Shown: piece after piece, positions 1 to 12,100 of the stretch
Layout of the letters: every line of letters starts with the position of its first letter
Position numbering within the stretch: position 1 is the stretch's first letter
Source: Struthio camelus
Taxonomy: Eukaryota; Chordata; Aves; Struthioniformes; Struthionidae
Assembly: GCF_040807025.1 (NCBI RefSeq)
Contig: NC_090944.1
Coordinates: 114,470,738 to 114,534,737, forward strand
DNA: 64,000 nucleotides
Direction of reading: 5' to 3'
Translations under genes and position numbers: made by a program
Notes under the pieces: generated by a model
The model's input: only the letters and a program-made list of their open reading frames with translations
The model's database searches: none
Told to the model about the DNA's origin: nothing

Positions 1-3000
1 TGATCAGGAGTTAGGGACCAACAGATGACCCACTGGTGACATTATTACATGAGGTATTTTCAGTATAGAGCAGCAATTTAATGACAAAAGGAGCTGGTTT
101 AAAAGGAATATCGCAACTGTGGCATATCTTCAAAATCCTTCAGGTATCTGGTACTGCAGGAAGAGATTCTGTTCTACTTTATTTGATTAAGCATGAGCTG
201 TTTTTTAACCTGTGTTAGTCAACTTAAAGCTACATTTTTGTAAGCAAACATGTTTTGATGTATTATTTTGATTAGTGTTAAACCTTGCTCAGGTAAATAA
301 AACAGCACAGATATGTCCTGTGCCATGTCCTGAAAGTGCAGAGTCTGGAAAAGCAGCAATATTAAATAGTGGGTGGGGATAAAAACAGAAAAGAAAAGGG
401 GACTGGGGAAAGCAAATGACTGCAGTGCGTTGGAGGATTGCATTTATATTAAATTCATCTGCCAGAGAGCAGTGCATTTAGAGCAGTTCTTAGTTCTTCC
501 TGTAGTGTCCCCCGTGACCTTGATTGGGTGCTCTGTAGGGTGACTAATGGTTCACCATGTTCTTTTTTCCTGGTGACTTGCGTGTTGCCTGCCTCTGGGT
601 CTGTGATTCCCCTTATGCTGACTTCTGCGGTATTCCTTCAGTCTCTTATCTCAGGGCTTTGATGCATATGTTCTGAAGGTGGCCACCGTGACTTTGGGTG
701 GCAGCAGATGGTAAACCTTCAGGCTGCCACCGGCTATACTGGTGTTAAGTTGGAAACTTAACGTTTGATGAAGAATCAGTAGTGCATATGAAAGAGCTTT
801 TGCTGCAGAAATATCTTTTAATTAAAAAAATTAGCATACTGAAACATTTGCTAATTTCTGTGCATTTAAAGGATCCTAAAATTAACTGTTTTCTTAAAGC
901 TAAACTATGATTATTTACCAGTCAGGTTTTATTTTATTTTTTTCCAATTATTTGTACCTACTATATGGAATTGAATTTAATTTATTTTCCACTAAGCTAT
1001 TGAATACACTGTACATCAAATCTAAGAAGCTAATTTTTAAAGTAGCTGCTGTCAGCATGAGAATTAACCTCGACTTGAAAAGAAAAGAAAAAAAAAAAGT
1101 AGGACTTTTTTTTCATCCCACACGGTTATTGCTATCCCCTACTTTGCTGAGACATTGCCATGCAGCGTTGCTATGTTCACCCGTGATTTGGGATGTGTTG
1201 AGAGCTCAGGTGCTATATAAAATATCCCTGGGATGTCTATGCTGCTGAAGACACTTATGTACATTATATTTGTGGCAACTGCTATTTGCCTGTCAGTGTT
1301 CTTGGCCGCTTTGGGATTGTCATCAACACGCACACGAAAGGGAAACAACGAGTAAGCAACAGTGTTACAAAACACCAGCATGATATGTAGACCGTGACTC
1401 TGTTTGTACGTTAGGAGGGCAAATAGGATTTTGCCTTGTCTCCTTTTGTGTCACAGTGTAGTTGGTCAGTGCCCAGGAATGTCCTGCTGTGCGTTTTTCT
1501 CCCTCCCCTCTGAGATGGGATACTGAATGTTACATTTGACAGCTCATCGTTATGAGGTATTAAATTCTGCAAGTTACACGGTAGTCGTCATCAGAGAAAC
1601 AGGTTCAACCAGCTTACACAAGCCAGGAATAGGCTGGTCTAATAGAAGCAGCTCTGTGTGATCTGCTCTGCAGGAGGATACAGTTAAGCAGTAGGGAATG
1701 TTATGTGGAATTTTGTTTGGTTTGGTTGTGTCATTCTGGTGGAAGTTTGCCACTTTGCATTTTACAGAGAAATCTTACAAAAACAAATTACTGAAGAACA
1801 TGCCTGCCCTCCCTTTCGCAGTGAGAGAGAAGTGCAAAGGAGTGCAAGCAGAAATGACTTGTTGGGATGGTGCTACTACACAGAACTTGGCTATGAAGTA
1901 TGAGGTGAGGAGAATAAGTTGGTATTTGGGCCAATGGCAGAGTTATGTACACGCACTTCCGCAGCAGCTTGCTAACGTATCTAAGAGCAGCTCACCTGTA
2001 TCTGCTGTGTATGTGTGAGACTAAGTCAAGCAAATATATTTGTGGCAGTCTCTTTCCTTGTCTTATCCCTTCCTGAAATGTAAGTTTTCTGATTAGTGAT
2101 TTATTCGTTTGTGTATTTAATTGGGCGGTTCTGGTTAAGCCACCTTTTCTGTAATTTGCATACGAGATGCCTCCCGTTGAAATGACTTTTGGTTTTAGTG
2201 GATGCAGGCAATGTATCTGGTCTGCCTGGGTCAAAAGGAGTATCACGAGGAGTGTTTCTAAAGTTCCTTTTGTGACTCTCCCTAGGCTGCTTGGACCCCT
2301 TGTGAAATAAATAGTCTTGCAGAAAGGTAGGTGTTGAATCAGCAAAGAATTTCCCCTTAAATGAAATGGATCTGTAGATTATCTTCAGAGCTGCATGCCG
2401 ATTTCACTATTGAGAAAGCGGGAGAAAATTGATGAAAATAGGGGAAAGGTATGACGCTTGATGGGAAGGGGGAAGAAAGAAGCTGGTTAGGAAGACTGGT
2501 TAGTCCACCTAGGTAGTTAACGTCAAAGGCACAGGACTATTATCTGTTGTTATTACTGTTACACAACTGTAGCTGCAACTTTCATTTTGATCCTGTAGTA
2601 TAACAGATGAAGCTAGCCCTAAGGGGACCAGTTGTCTGCTTTATTCCGCTTAGTGGTAGTCATTCTATATGTCTTCCTATAGGGCGAAGACTCAGAAATC
2701 TGTTCTGTTACACCATATGCTAATGCAGTGCTGATAAGCAAGTGTGAAAAATGAAAGGGAGGAATACATTAATTGTATTTGTGCAATAAGGTATGCTATC
2801 AAAGGTAATTATTTCATGACAGTTTTAGTTATAGCAGTTGTTTTATCATGAAATAAAAGATGGCTTTAGGAGCCTTTTATTGGAAAGACAATTGTATCAA
2901 ATTAGTACCAAATTAGATTTTTGCCTTTATAAAGGTGAGCAAACCCATGAGCAGTTTTTAAATTGGTGTCTTCTACTCTACAAATGAACAAATCCTGTTT

Positions 3001-6000
3001 GAGGGTTAAAGAAGCTATTATTCTGTCCTTTATGCTGACAGCTTCATTACTGATTGGCCTACTGTTAGTATTAAAAAAATGTTTGGCTCCTTATGATCTT
3101 TGTGCATGCAACTATAATATTAGTACAGACCACGGAACTGTTCATTAAGAAATGACTTTAAAATAGGTTGATGCCTGTAAATCTGGAGAGATACAGATGT
3201 TAAATGCAGCCATTCTTTTTTGTATACAGCCGTATGGCTAATAATTTCCAAGTGGCTAAAGCTCTTGTTAGCAAGAGTGCTGGTGTGTTAAGAATGGCCC
3301 TATAAATAACTTGAAGAACTCAAGTTGAAGGTGCTTCTTTTAAAGACTATTGTTAACTAAACATTATTGCCAAACAGATGGAAAGCATTCACCAGCCTGA
3401 TGTTTTTGCGTCTAATTATATTATCGCCAGTCCTGTACGGCTCAGTTGAAGAGGTGTATCCAGAGGCCAATTTATAATCATTTAGCCAACACCTGTTTGG
3501 GAGATATTGACAGTCAAAGGGCACATTTAAAAAAAAATCACATATGTTCTTGTATTTATTGCCTCAATGTGAACAGTGTCTAGGTATAAACAAACTTAGG
3601 AGAGAAGAAAGAAAGAGACTGTAAACAAATCATCATTTCCTAACTACTGTCTGTCTTGTTTTGACACCTCCTGTAAGGTGACTTTTTTTTTTTTTCCCCC
3701 CAATCCTTTTGGTTTTCTTTAATTTTTTTTAACTTTACACCTTTTGGTAGCAAAACCATTTTTACTGTTATAATATATTCAGCTGGCTTCCGTTGTTTCT
3801 GGAAGCCCCATGTAAGGGGCCTGAAGTATTGTTTGGGAAGCTCAGTGGCCTAGGGACATTTGTCCTTCCTTATTGTGCCCTTTGAGATGGAAACTGTATG
3901 TCATTCCTTTGTCAATAAATCTCAGTAACAGCGATTTCTGTTGATATTTTTCCCTAGAAAATATAAAATAGCTTTTAGAATTATTTGCGGCTCTAATAAA
4001 AAGCAAATCTTAAAATATACTCAAAGGATCGTGTTCAATACTGATGTTCAGTATTTTGTTCCCTAGGCATGGGGTATGTGTAATGGGGGTTGAGCTGCTG
4101 GTGATACCCTCTTTAGGTTGCCTGAATGTCACAGATCCTTACAGACTTTCTTGGAAAGACTTTGATACTGTCACTGTTTGTAAAAAGTCTTTAAAAGTCT
4201 GTCTCTAAAGGCAGAGAGGAAGTCCTCGAGGTGGAGCAGCGTTGTCACTTTTTCTTTTTTGATCTGTGGTACTCTCTTTGTGGTAAGTAGAGAGAGAAAT
4301 GATTAAAAATCAGTACAATGTTCTTCCTCGTGCTTGAGGTGCTCAGGAGCATAGTGGGCAGAGAATGAGAGCAACGGTGTAAACGTGGCTCTCTCCAAGA
4401 GCGCAGCTCATGGCTGCAGCCACTGCTTTGGGAAAGTGTGCACAGCGCCGCAGTGAGACCTCCCCGCCTGGCCGGGCCACCTGCACGTCTTCATCATGCC
4501 TTGCTATGGGCGCTGTGCCTGGTAGCTGTCCCCGCGTTCCTGTTGTGGAGAGCAGCTCAGCATGCTGAGCTGGTAGATGTCACCCATTAAGGGAGAGTGG
4601 GCATGGTTGCATCGATGCCCCACAGAGCGGAGCCATATGGGAGAGTGTAGCTGGGTCGTCCTGCTGTTCCCTGACGCACCCAATTTCGTTCTGCCACTGG
4701 CACGTCGTTCCTCTGGGATAAGTCTTTTTTTGATGCTAGCTGTCTTAGTCCTCTAGGCTGAGTCATTGCATTGTACCCGTGCAGCCAAAAGGTGGGTAAC
4801 CAACCCCCGTGGCTGGCATTGGCAGCCCTTTGGGTGCATGATTTTGCAGCCCAAATATTTTGGTGTAAATATGTGTGACTATTTATACCGGGAGTGTACA
4901 GTGTCTGTTATAAATAAACAGGGGGTGCACACCCTTGTTCTTGTTGCTAGACGAGGGCTGGTCTTGCGCATGTGCTGTTTACGTGGCTGTCCTGCAGCTG
5001 GGGCCTGTCGTGTGCATCTGTGCGCTTGGAATTTGAAAGCAAGTCGGTCCTGATGCGAAGGCAGAGAGCGGCAGAGTTCCGGCTCCCTAAAGATGTAGGT
5101 TCCCAAGTGGTGTATCTATAGGTGTACACGCGCGCACACACACGCACACACACGGTTTGTCTTGTTTCCACCACCTAAATCAACAGAGCTTGCTAAGAGG
5201 CAAAAGATTTATTAGTACTCCTGTCATCACTGTGCTGCGCTTAAAGTAAGCGCTTTCAGTAGAGGTAATGCACTCTCTCACAGAGATGATCTCTTCAACT
5301 GCAGGTGTTGCCCTTTCTGCAGTGTTTTTTTTTTTCTTTACCTTAAATAGTTTACAGCTGGACTTCCTTGCAGCCATTTCTGTTGTGGCTTATGGATGCT
5401 GCAAAACAAAAAGGGCAGCTGGCGAATGAGACAGCAGTGACTGTACAGTTGGTAAAACATATTTTCATAACCAGGGTGTGTGTGGGGCTAGTTTTCAGAT
5501 TATCTTCCTGGAAAGGAGCTATTATGGCCACTCCGAAAAAACATAAAAACCACCTGTAACCCACTGGTAGGCAATGAATTTGATGCATAGGAAGCCTGAT
5601 GGGGAAAAATATGTACTGGAATGTGTACAGTGAGTTCAAAAACAAATAGAATTACAGTGAAGTGGTACAGGAGGATAACGCTGTGTTGAAGGTTACTTTT
5701 CATGCTTCTTTGTGCTGTTACCATCACGTTTCTATAATTTGGGTTCTACTGAATTAGAGCTGCAATTATAAAGTTTTTTTTTTTTTTTAAATTCAATTAG
5801 GTTTCATTTTTCTAGTTAGCTGGGAATTAGATGACATTCTGATACTAGAGAAGTACGCCTATAGGGATCTATAACCTCAGCCATATTTCTTTCCTAAAAA
5901 AAGTGGTTAACAAATGTATTACTAATATGCTACAGAGCTTTAATTTTTTGAATCATGACTTATATCACTTTCTTTGTAAGAATATTCAGCATTAGATCAT

Positions 6001-6053
6001 GCTTTGTTAACGTATGTGAATCTTAAATATTTTGCTAAATGTGTTTTGCTTAG
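1..6053 (+). other. RPS6KC1: RPS6KC1 intron (3' part, continues upstream of window)
   Basis: No exon was recognised here. I looked for the exon expected just upstream (glycine-loop region, ending near the GVIDK motif) and did not see it. The stretch is ordinary AT-leaning intron, with a more GC-rich patch at about 4370-4720 and a CA/CG alternating microsatellite near 5123-5154. Several short poly(T) runs occur (3680s, 5325s, 5775s). It ends in a good acceptor at 6053. Confidence 0.7.
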
Positions 6054-6101
6054 GTTTTGCTTGTAATGGACACGAGGACACAACAGACTTTTATACTGAA
6101 G
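6054..6101 (+). CDS. RPS6KC1: RPS6KC1 exon a (beta2-beta3, VAIK-like lysine)
   Basis: This 48-nt exon encodes [16 protein letters not shown]. It follows a TTTTGCTTAG acceptor and ends at a strong GTGAGT donor (6102). It is phase 0 on both sides, so skipping it would delete 16 residues without a frameshift. The terminal lysine sits where the VAIK ATP-binding lysine belongs. The exon carrying the glycine-loop region should precede it. I could not find that exon between 1 and 6053, so it is probably outside the window. Confidence 0.95.
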
Positions 6102-9100
6102 GTGAGTAAAATCTTTTATTACATCTCTAAACAGTTTGGCCTGCTAATTTGCACCATCCAAAGAACACCTTACATCTAACGCATAGAGTTATCTCTTTGT
6201 AGTGTGTTGCTGCGTTAATACATATACCCCTCTTAAATGCGCTGGAATTCTTTTTTTTTCTTCTTTTCTTTTATTTTTCTTTTTTATTGTATTGCTTTCC
6301 ATTCTTTTCTCTGTGTAACTTCCCTATTCTGCTTATATGCAGGTTGAATTGCTTGAGCTGACACAAGTTATTGAGGCCAATACCTTAGCAGGCTCTAGTG
6401 AAGAAGCAGTTATGATGTGTTTCTTAAAAGATTTGGGTGGCTTAGGGCGTACACTGGTTGCTAAGTAAGAAAGTTAAGCTGAAAATTCCTCTTTAGCCCA
6501 AGTGATTCCACAACTCTTCACTATGCAATTTGGGCTTCCCTTAGCTACTGGCCAAAGTGGATTCTGGGTGAAATGGACCAGCAGTCTTATCCAAAATGGC
6601 TTTTCAATGTTTTTACATTAATAGGCTGTCAAATCTGAGGTTAATGTTACTAGCTTTTGCATTAACAAATGGTTAATTCTCGGGACTAAAATTTTTCAGA
6701 TTACCCTTTTCTATTTCAAAAAGTGCTAGACCAAGATCCCAACATTCTCGGTACTGGGAATTAGGTTAGTCTGAGTCTTGTTGCGGCCATTAGTTCAGGC
6801 TCACATTGACAAGAAATACTCTGCTGATGGGAGGAAGGGCTTAAAAGCTATATCCCAAACAAGGAGCTATAATTGGTGGTTAACGTTTTGTAACTTTGCT
6901 TTACGTCTGACTGAAAACTCTGCTTTAACTTTGTGCATCTGGCCTTTGGAATCGTTTGCCTTACGCAGAGTACAGAAAAACTGTTTGTTCCTCAGAAGGA
7001 ATTATTTGTGACTATTGTATGTTAGAACCTCACTTTATCTACTGGCAGATAGGGTAACATTGAATTTCCCATTTAACTGCTTATGTTTATCAATAATGTA
7101 ATAGGTCACACTATTGACATACATTTTTTTCCTCTTTCTCTCTCCCCTTCCTTGCTCCCTCCCACATCAATTTTTTCACTCCTGGCAACTTCCTCTCTGT
7201 GCTACCTCCTAAAAATCATTACCTCTCAAGGAGACTAATTCGTTCCCTTCCTTTTTGTTGTGGTTGTTGTTGTTTTTACTAAAATACATTGAAAATCTAA
7301 GGATTACCTGTAAAGCTAAAGTGTTCTTTTGTCTTCAGAACTTGGATTGAATTTTAACAGTGTCTTTTGGTCACACAAAAAAATAAAATCTTTAAAAAAA
7401 AAAAAAAAGGTCACAGGGAAATAACTGAGTGTCATCCTGATGACTTAGTTTGAGAGAGATTCTAATAAAAACATTGACCCATGTAATTGATTTTAATGGC
7501 AGCTTTGTGCCATCTTCTGTTCTCTGGAAATGTGCCAGATGCCATCAGCGCAGCCTCGGGGGACCGAGGGGCATAGAGCAGCAGATGAGTGGTTTCTCTG
7601 AAGCCCAGAGTAACTCGGATAGATTAGTTTGGTTGATAAACACAGAGCACAGCAGGCTCCAAAGGCAACTGAGGGTACAACTGACCTTTTTGTTCTCTGT
7701 CAGGGTCTAAGGAAAAGTAGTGAGTACAGCAGGAGCAGAACGACCATCATTCCCCGCTGTGTGCCCAACATGGTGTGTCTGCACAAGTACATCATCTCCG
7801 AGGAGTCTGTCTTTCTTGTGTTACAGCATGCAGAAGGTTTGTCTCTGGTTTTAGTATATTGCTGGAAAAAGTCAAAGGTTTAGGTTTTAATCAATGGTAT
7901 ATTTCAGTGTCAAACTAATCTCTTACACATCTAATTAAAATATTTTTAGTGTGCCTAAGAGTAAAGATGTCATGTAAGACACCCTGCACCCTCCACTCCC
8001 CTTTTTCTCTCATTCTGTAGTGGATCTGATTCCTGTTTCAAATGGCCTCAAATCCTGATGGGTTATTTGAATTATAGCAATATTGAAAGCTTCCAGCTAT
8101 TTATTTTCTACAGGAGAGTGAGTGGTTTGGCTACGACAAAACTCTGCAGTGTTTATGGTCATCTCTGGGAGATAAAGTCTTTGGCTACTTTTGTGTACTT
8201 TGGCAAGTAAGCCTTTTTAACACCTTATAGTTAAAGTGACAAGTATCCCCACAAGAATTTAATAACCCTCTGCTAAAAACCATGAACATTTGCCTATTAC
8301 TTAATATTACATAGTTATTCTGATCTGGATTTTTAAGAAAATAGCTAGTGGCATCATATAGGAGTTCAAAGCAGAACCACAGAGTTGTGCCTTCAAACTA
8401 TTTATGAAATTCCTGTTAAATGTACAGGGAACAGGTGGCAAAAAATAATTACATTTTGATTTTTTTCATCTAACACCTGGATTTAAATATTCCCTAAATG
8501 TAATTACCCCTTTTTGTTTAGAATGAGGACAGAATATAAATTTTGGGTTTGCTAATAGATCTCTTTTTAGGAAATGCTAATAATTCAGCCAGAATGGATG
8601 ATTGGAAAGCACTGAACTAATTTATAGAGGAGATAATTTTATTACATTGACTATTATTTCTTTTGTTTCTCGTAACTTAGATTTTGGCTTTTTCAGAACA
8701 ACTTATGTTTTGTGAGTGACACACTTCACAACGTGAATGGCTGTTTCTGCTATATGTGAGTTAATTTTGCCATGAGCAGAGATGCATGAAGAAAGGCCTC
8801 ACATTACAGTAACGACTAATGGTGATCTTGAGGGCTTACAGGGCTGCTCTGTACATTAGTACTTTTCTTCAAGTATGCGTAATTTAGCCAAATAACTTAG
8901 TAACTATCATCTGAACTCTAATCTCCACATAAGCTGGTGCATTTTGTTTGGAGAAATAATACTAAAAAAAAAAGAACTTGTCAAATACTAATTGACTTTA
9001 ATCCTCAATATTTGAGCTTTAGAGACAGAATAAAATAATAACCAGAAAAAATGTTCCTAATATTAGTTCAATTTCTAAAGACCTTGCAGTTTTGCTCTGC

Positions 9101-12100
9101 TCTTCAGGAAGGATGTCCTTTCTCAGGACAGATGGAAAACATGATGAAGTAGTAATGGAATTTGAGGGAGTAGTGGTCAGATGGAGAGAACAAAAATTTT
9201 AAGAAAGGCATTATGTCGTTACAAACCTGATTTAGCAGGCCGTTAGTAAATTGAATATCCTTTTCCCCTGGAACTCAAAGCATTTGTTATAGCAGGTGTT
9301 GGCCTGAATGTTTTGCTCTTACCAAGCACGTTTCACTGGATTTGTAACCATGTCAAAGATGAGTAGGGGAGAATAGCTTATTCTTACGGAAGAAAAATGA
9401 TGATGTGCTGTAAGGTTTGTTTACTTATTGTTAGGGAATTAAAAAAGTGAATTTCCTTATGAACAGTCACCTGCTTTCAAGAGCTTATTGACTGTACTCA
9501 GAACAGGCAAAGGAAGAGAAAAAGAAGTGATAAATTCTGTTTTAAAGAGGGAGAGCTGAAGTACAAAGTGATGAGTCAATCCCCCTGAGGATGCATACAA
9601 GAAGCATATGGCAGATGTAGGACCTGATCCTTAGACCCTAACCAGGGCAATAATTTGGTGCTGCTTCTAGAACTCCATGGCTTGTGTGCCTCACCCTCTC
9701 CTGGGAGACTGGAACTGAAAAGTGATTCAGGAGACGCGCTCAAGTTGTTGTTTTTAGCTCTACAGAGAACACAAGAGTAGGGGTAAACTTATGCTGTCCT
9801 AGATGCAGGAACTGGTCTCGCTCATCCTGCTGATCAAATCAGCGTTTTGGTGGTAGAACACATCCTTTAAGTTACAAACATAAATAATATCAGGAGCCCC
9901 TATAGATAAAGCAGTCTTAAAATGATATATGCCTCCAACTAAGTATAAACAGAGGAAGTGGTTTAACTTCATATTGGGAAAGGATAAAAACTTCTAGGAC
10001 AATGCTGTTCAGGTGGTAGTCTCTGAACTTTTTCTTTCAGTAAGTTGTGATGCTGTTATACGCCCAGAAATCATGAGTGAGGTCTTTGATCCTCTCATAG
10101 GCTTTTCTCCTGGCCACAGTTGGAGGCTTCAGGGATGTCTTAGAAGCAAGGAAGTCCATAATGTTATCCTGTAGCTTCGTCAGAAAGCACTTGGCAAGTC
10201 CTAGTGTGGTAGAGAGCCAATCTGATGTTAATAAGGCCTCACTTCTTCTTGGCACTTATAACTCCAGAAATTTTAGAAACAGATGCTTCAAAAATAGGCT
10301 GGGGGGCTTCCATGGGACATCAAAATTTAAGTGGCTGTTAGAAATTGTCAGGCTGTTAGAAATTGTCAAACCTCTTTAAGCATAAGCAAGCTAGAGTTCC
10401 TATCAATCTGGAGAGCACTCAAAAAACTTCATACTGAAGAGGCTTGCTGCGCACGGGAACTGATAGCAATGCTGAAGCATTCCGGCTTGCAGAGCTGAGA
10501 ATTTGTAAATAGGAAAGGCGATAGTATTAGCTGTAACGATTTGATGGAGGTCAGAAAGTGTAGGAAAGGTGATCTGGTCCTTGGCAAGAGACTTTTCAGG
10601 AGGCTGCTTTGAAATAACAGTATTTGCTTGAAGTGCCTTGGAAAGTGGGAAGTTTGCCTAAACTAGCAAACTTTGTAGCAGAGATTCACCAGCAGCAGTG
10701 GAAGCAGTTGTATGGAAGACTCTGGTGTTTGTAACTACTGTCATGTTAGAGATTAGGCCGGAGATAGCTCCCAATTCCTGTGTATGCTGCAACCCCACTG
10801 CTGCTGCCATTGGTATGCTGTAAAGCATTATTATTGTATCATGGTAGCGCCTGCATGTCTGGTTCCCTCTTAGCGTAGCAACTGTACAAGCATAATTGCA
10901 TGCTGTCATTGTTTATTAACACAATGTAAGTTTGCTAGCAGTCATGTCTTTACTGAAAAAGAGGGCAGTGATTCTAAGAAAACTATAAGGGTGGAGTTTT
11001 TTTTCAATAAGGAAGAGTATTATTTCACATGAGGCACATGACTTACCGTTGGCAAGCCTGGCTCTAAACAAATTCTTATACAGTAATGCAGAAAGTTTGG
11101 CGAAATTGTGGCGAATAATTCAAACGGATGTTTTTCAGTGCTCCTGTTTTTAATTCCCTATCTGATCACGGCTATTTGGAAGCCCAGAATGTTGGGTCTG
11201 ACTTTGTTTGGGCTATCCTAAATACAGTGATTACCACATTCTTAGCTGTGTTCCAGTTCTGCAGGAATCGAGTATATTGTTCTTCAGAACAAACTCATGG
11301 GCCAAGCTAGCAACAGCCAAATGATTTATTTTGGAATCTATCCACTTAGCTAGTCTTTCAGGATGTGAAGTTGAAATGGTAAGTGTCTGAGTACTGGATG
11401 AGGAAAAATCCAACAGGTCATGAATTCTTCTTGTCAGCTAGAACAAAAACGTGGTAAGAGACGAAATTTGCTGATCTGTTAGGTTTTCTTTTATCCTAGT
11501 GATACGTCCTGCCTAGTCTTTGTATCTTCTTCTCTTTGATGTTCCTGCTTCAAGGTACTATTAATAAACAAAAACTACAGAAATGTTAGTTCTACAGTTT
11601 TTATATATTCTTTCAAACAAGATTCCTAGCCAGCTTCATCACTCAGTCACTTTGTGTTGAAATTTCTTCTTGATTATTGGGCACTAACTGTTTAGATTCT
11701 GTCTCTGAAGCACAGATGAAACCTCCAGACTGTTGGAAATATGGTGAAATAAGGGGCTTTTAATAGTTCTACATTGAATAACTGCAACAAAAAATGTAGC
11801 ACTTTGTGATTTTGGTGTCCTAATAAACGCAGAAAGAATAAGCTAGGCTGGTTGTAGAGTCAGTTTGTGGTAAAAGAAAAATTCATGGTGATTTGTTATG
11901 TTAATAGTGTACTTCTGGAATTGTATTAAATACTAATAAACTTTAGCTAAAAACGATAGCTTTTATAGTTATGTAGTATGTTAGACAATATTTGACAATG
12001 ACTGAAGCGTACTTGTTTGGATTGATTTTTGTAATTTTAGTTTTTATAGATTCCTGATTCTGTATTAGCATGGCTTGCTAATGGGTTTTCTTGATCTTAC

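Noticed and set aside
6340..6480. Exon-like segment after TATATGCAG (reading [19 protein letters not shown])
   Set aside because: It has an acceptor and a short open frame, but the human RPS6KC1 protein has nothing between the FILK and GLRKSS segments. Those two join directly from 6101 to 7704.
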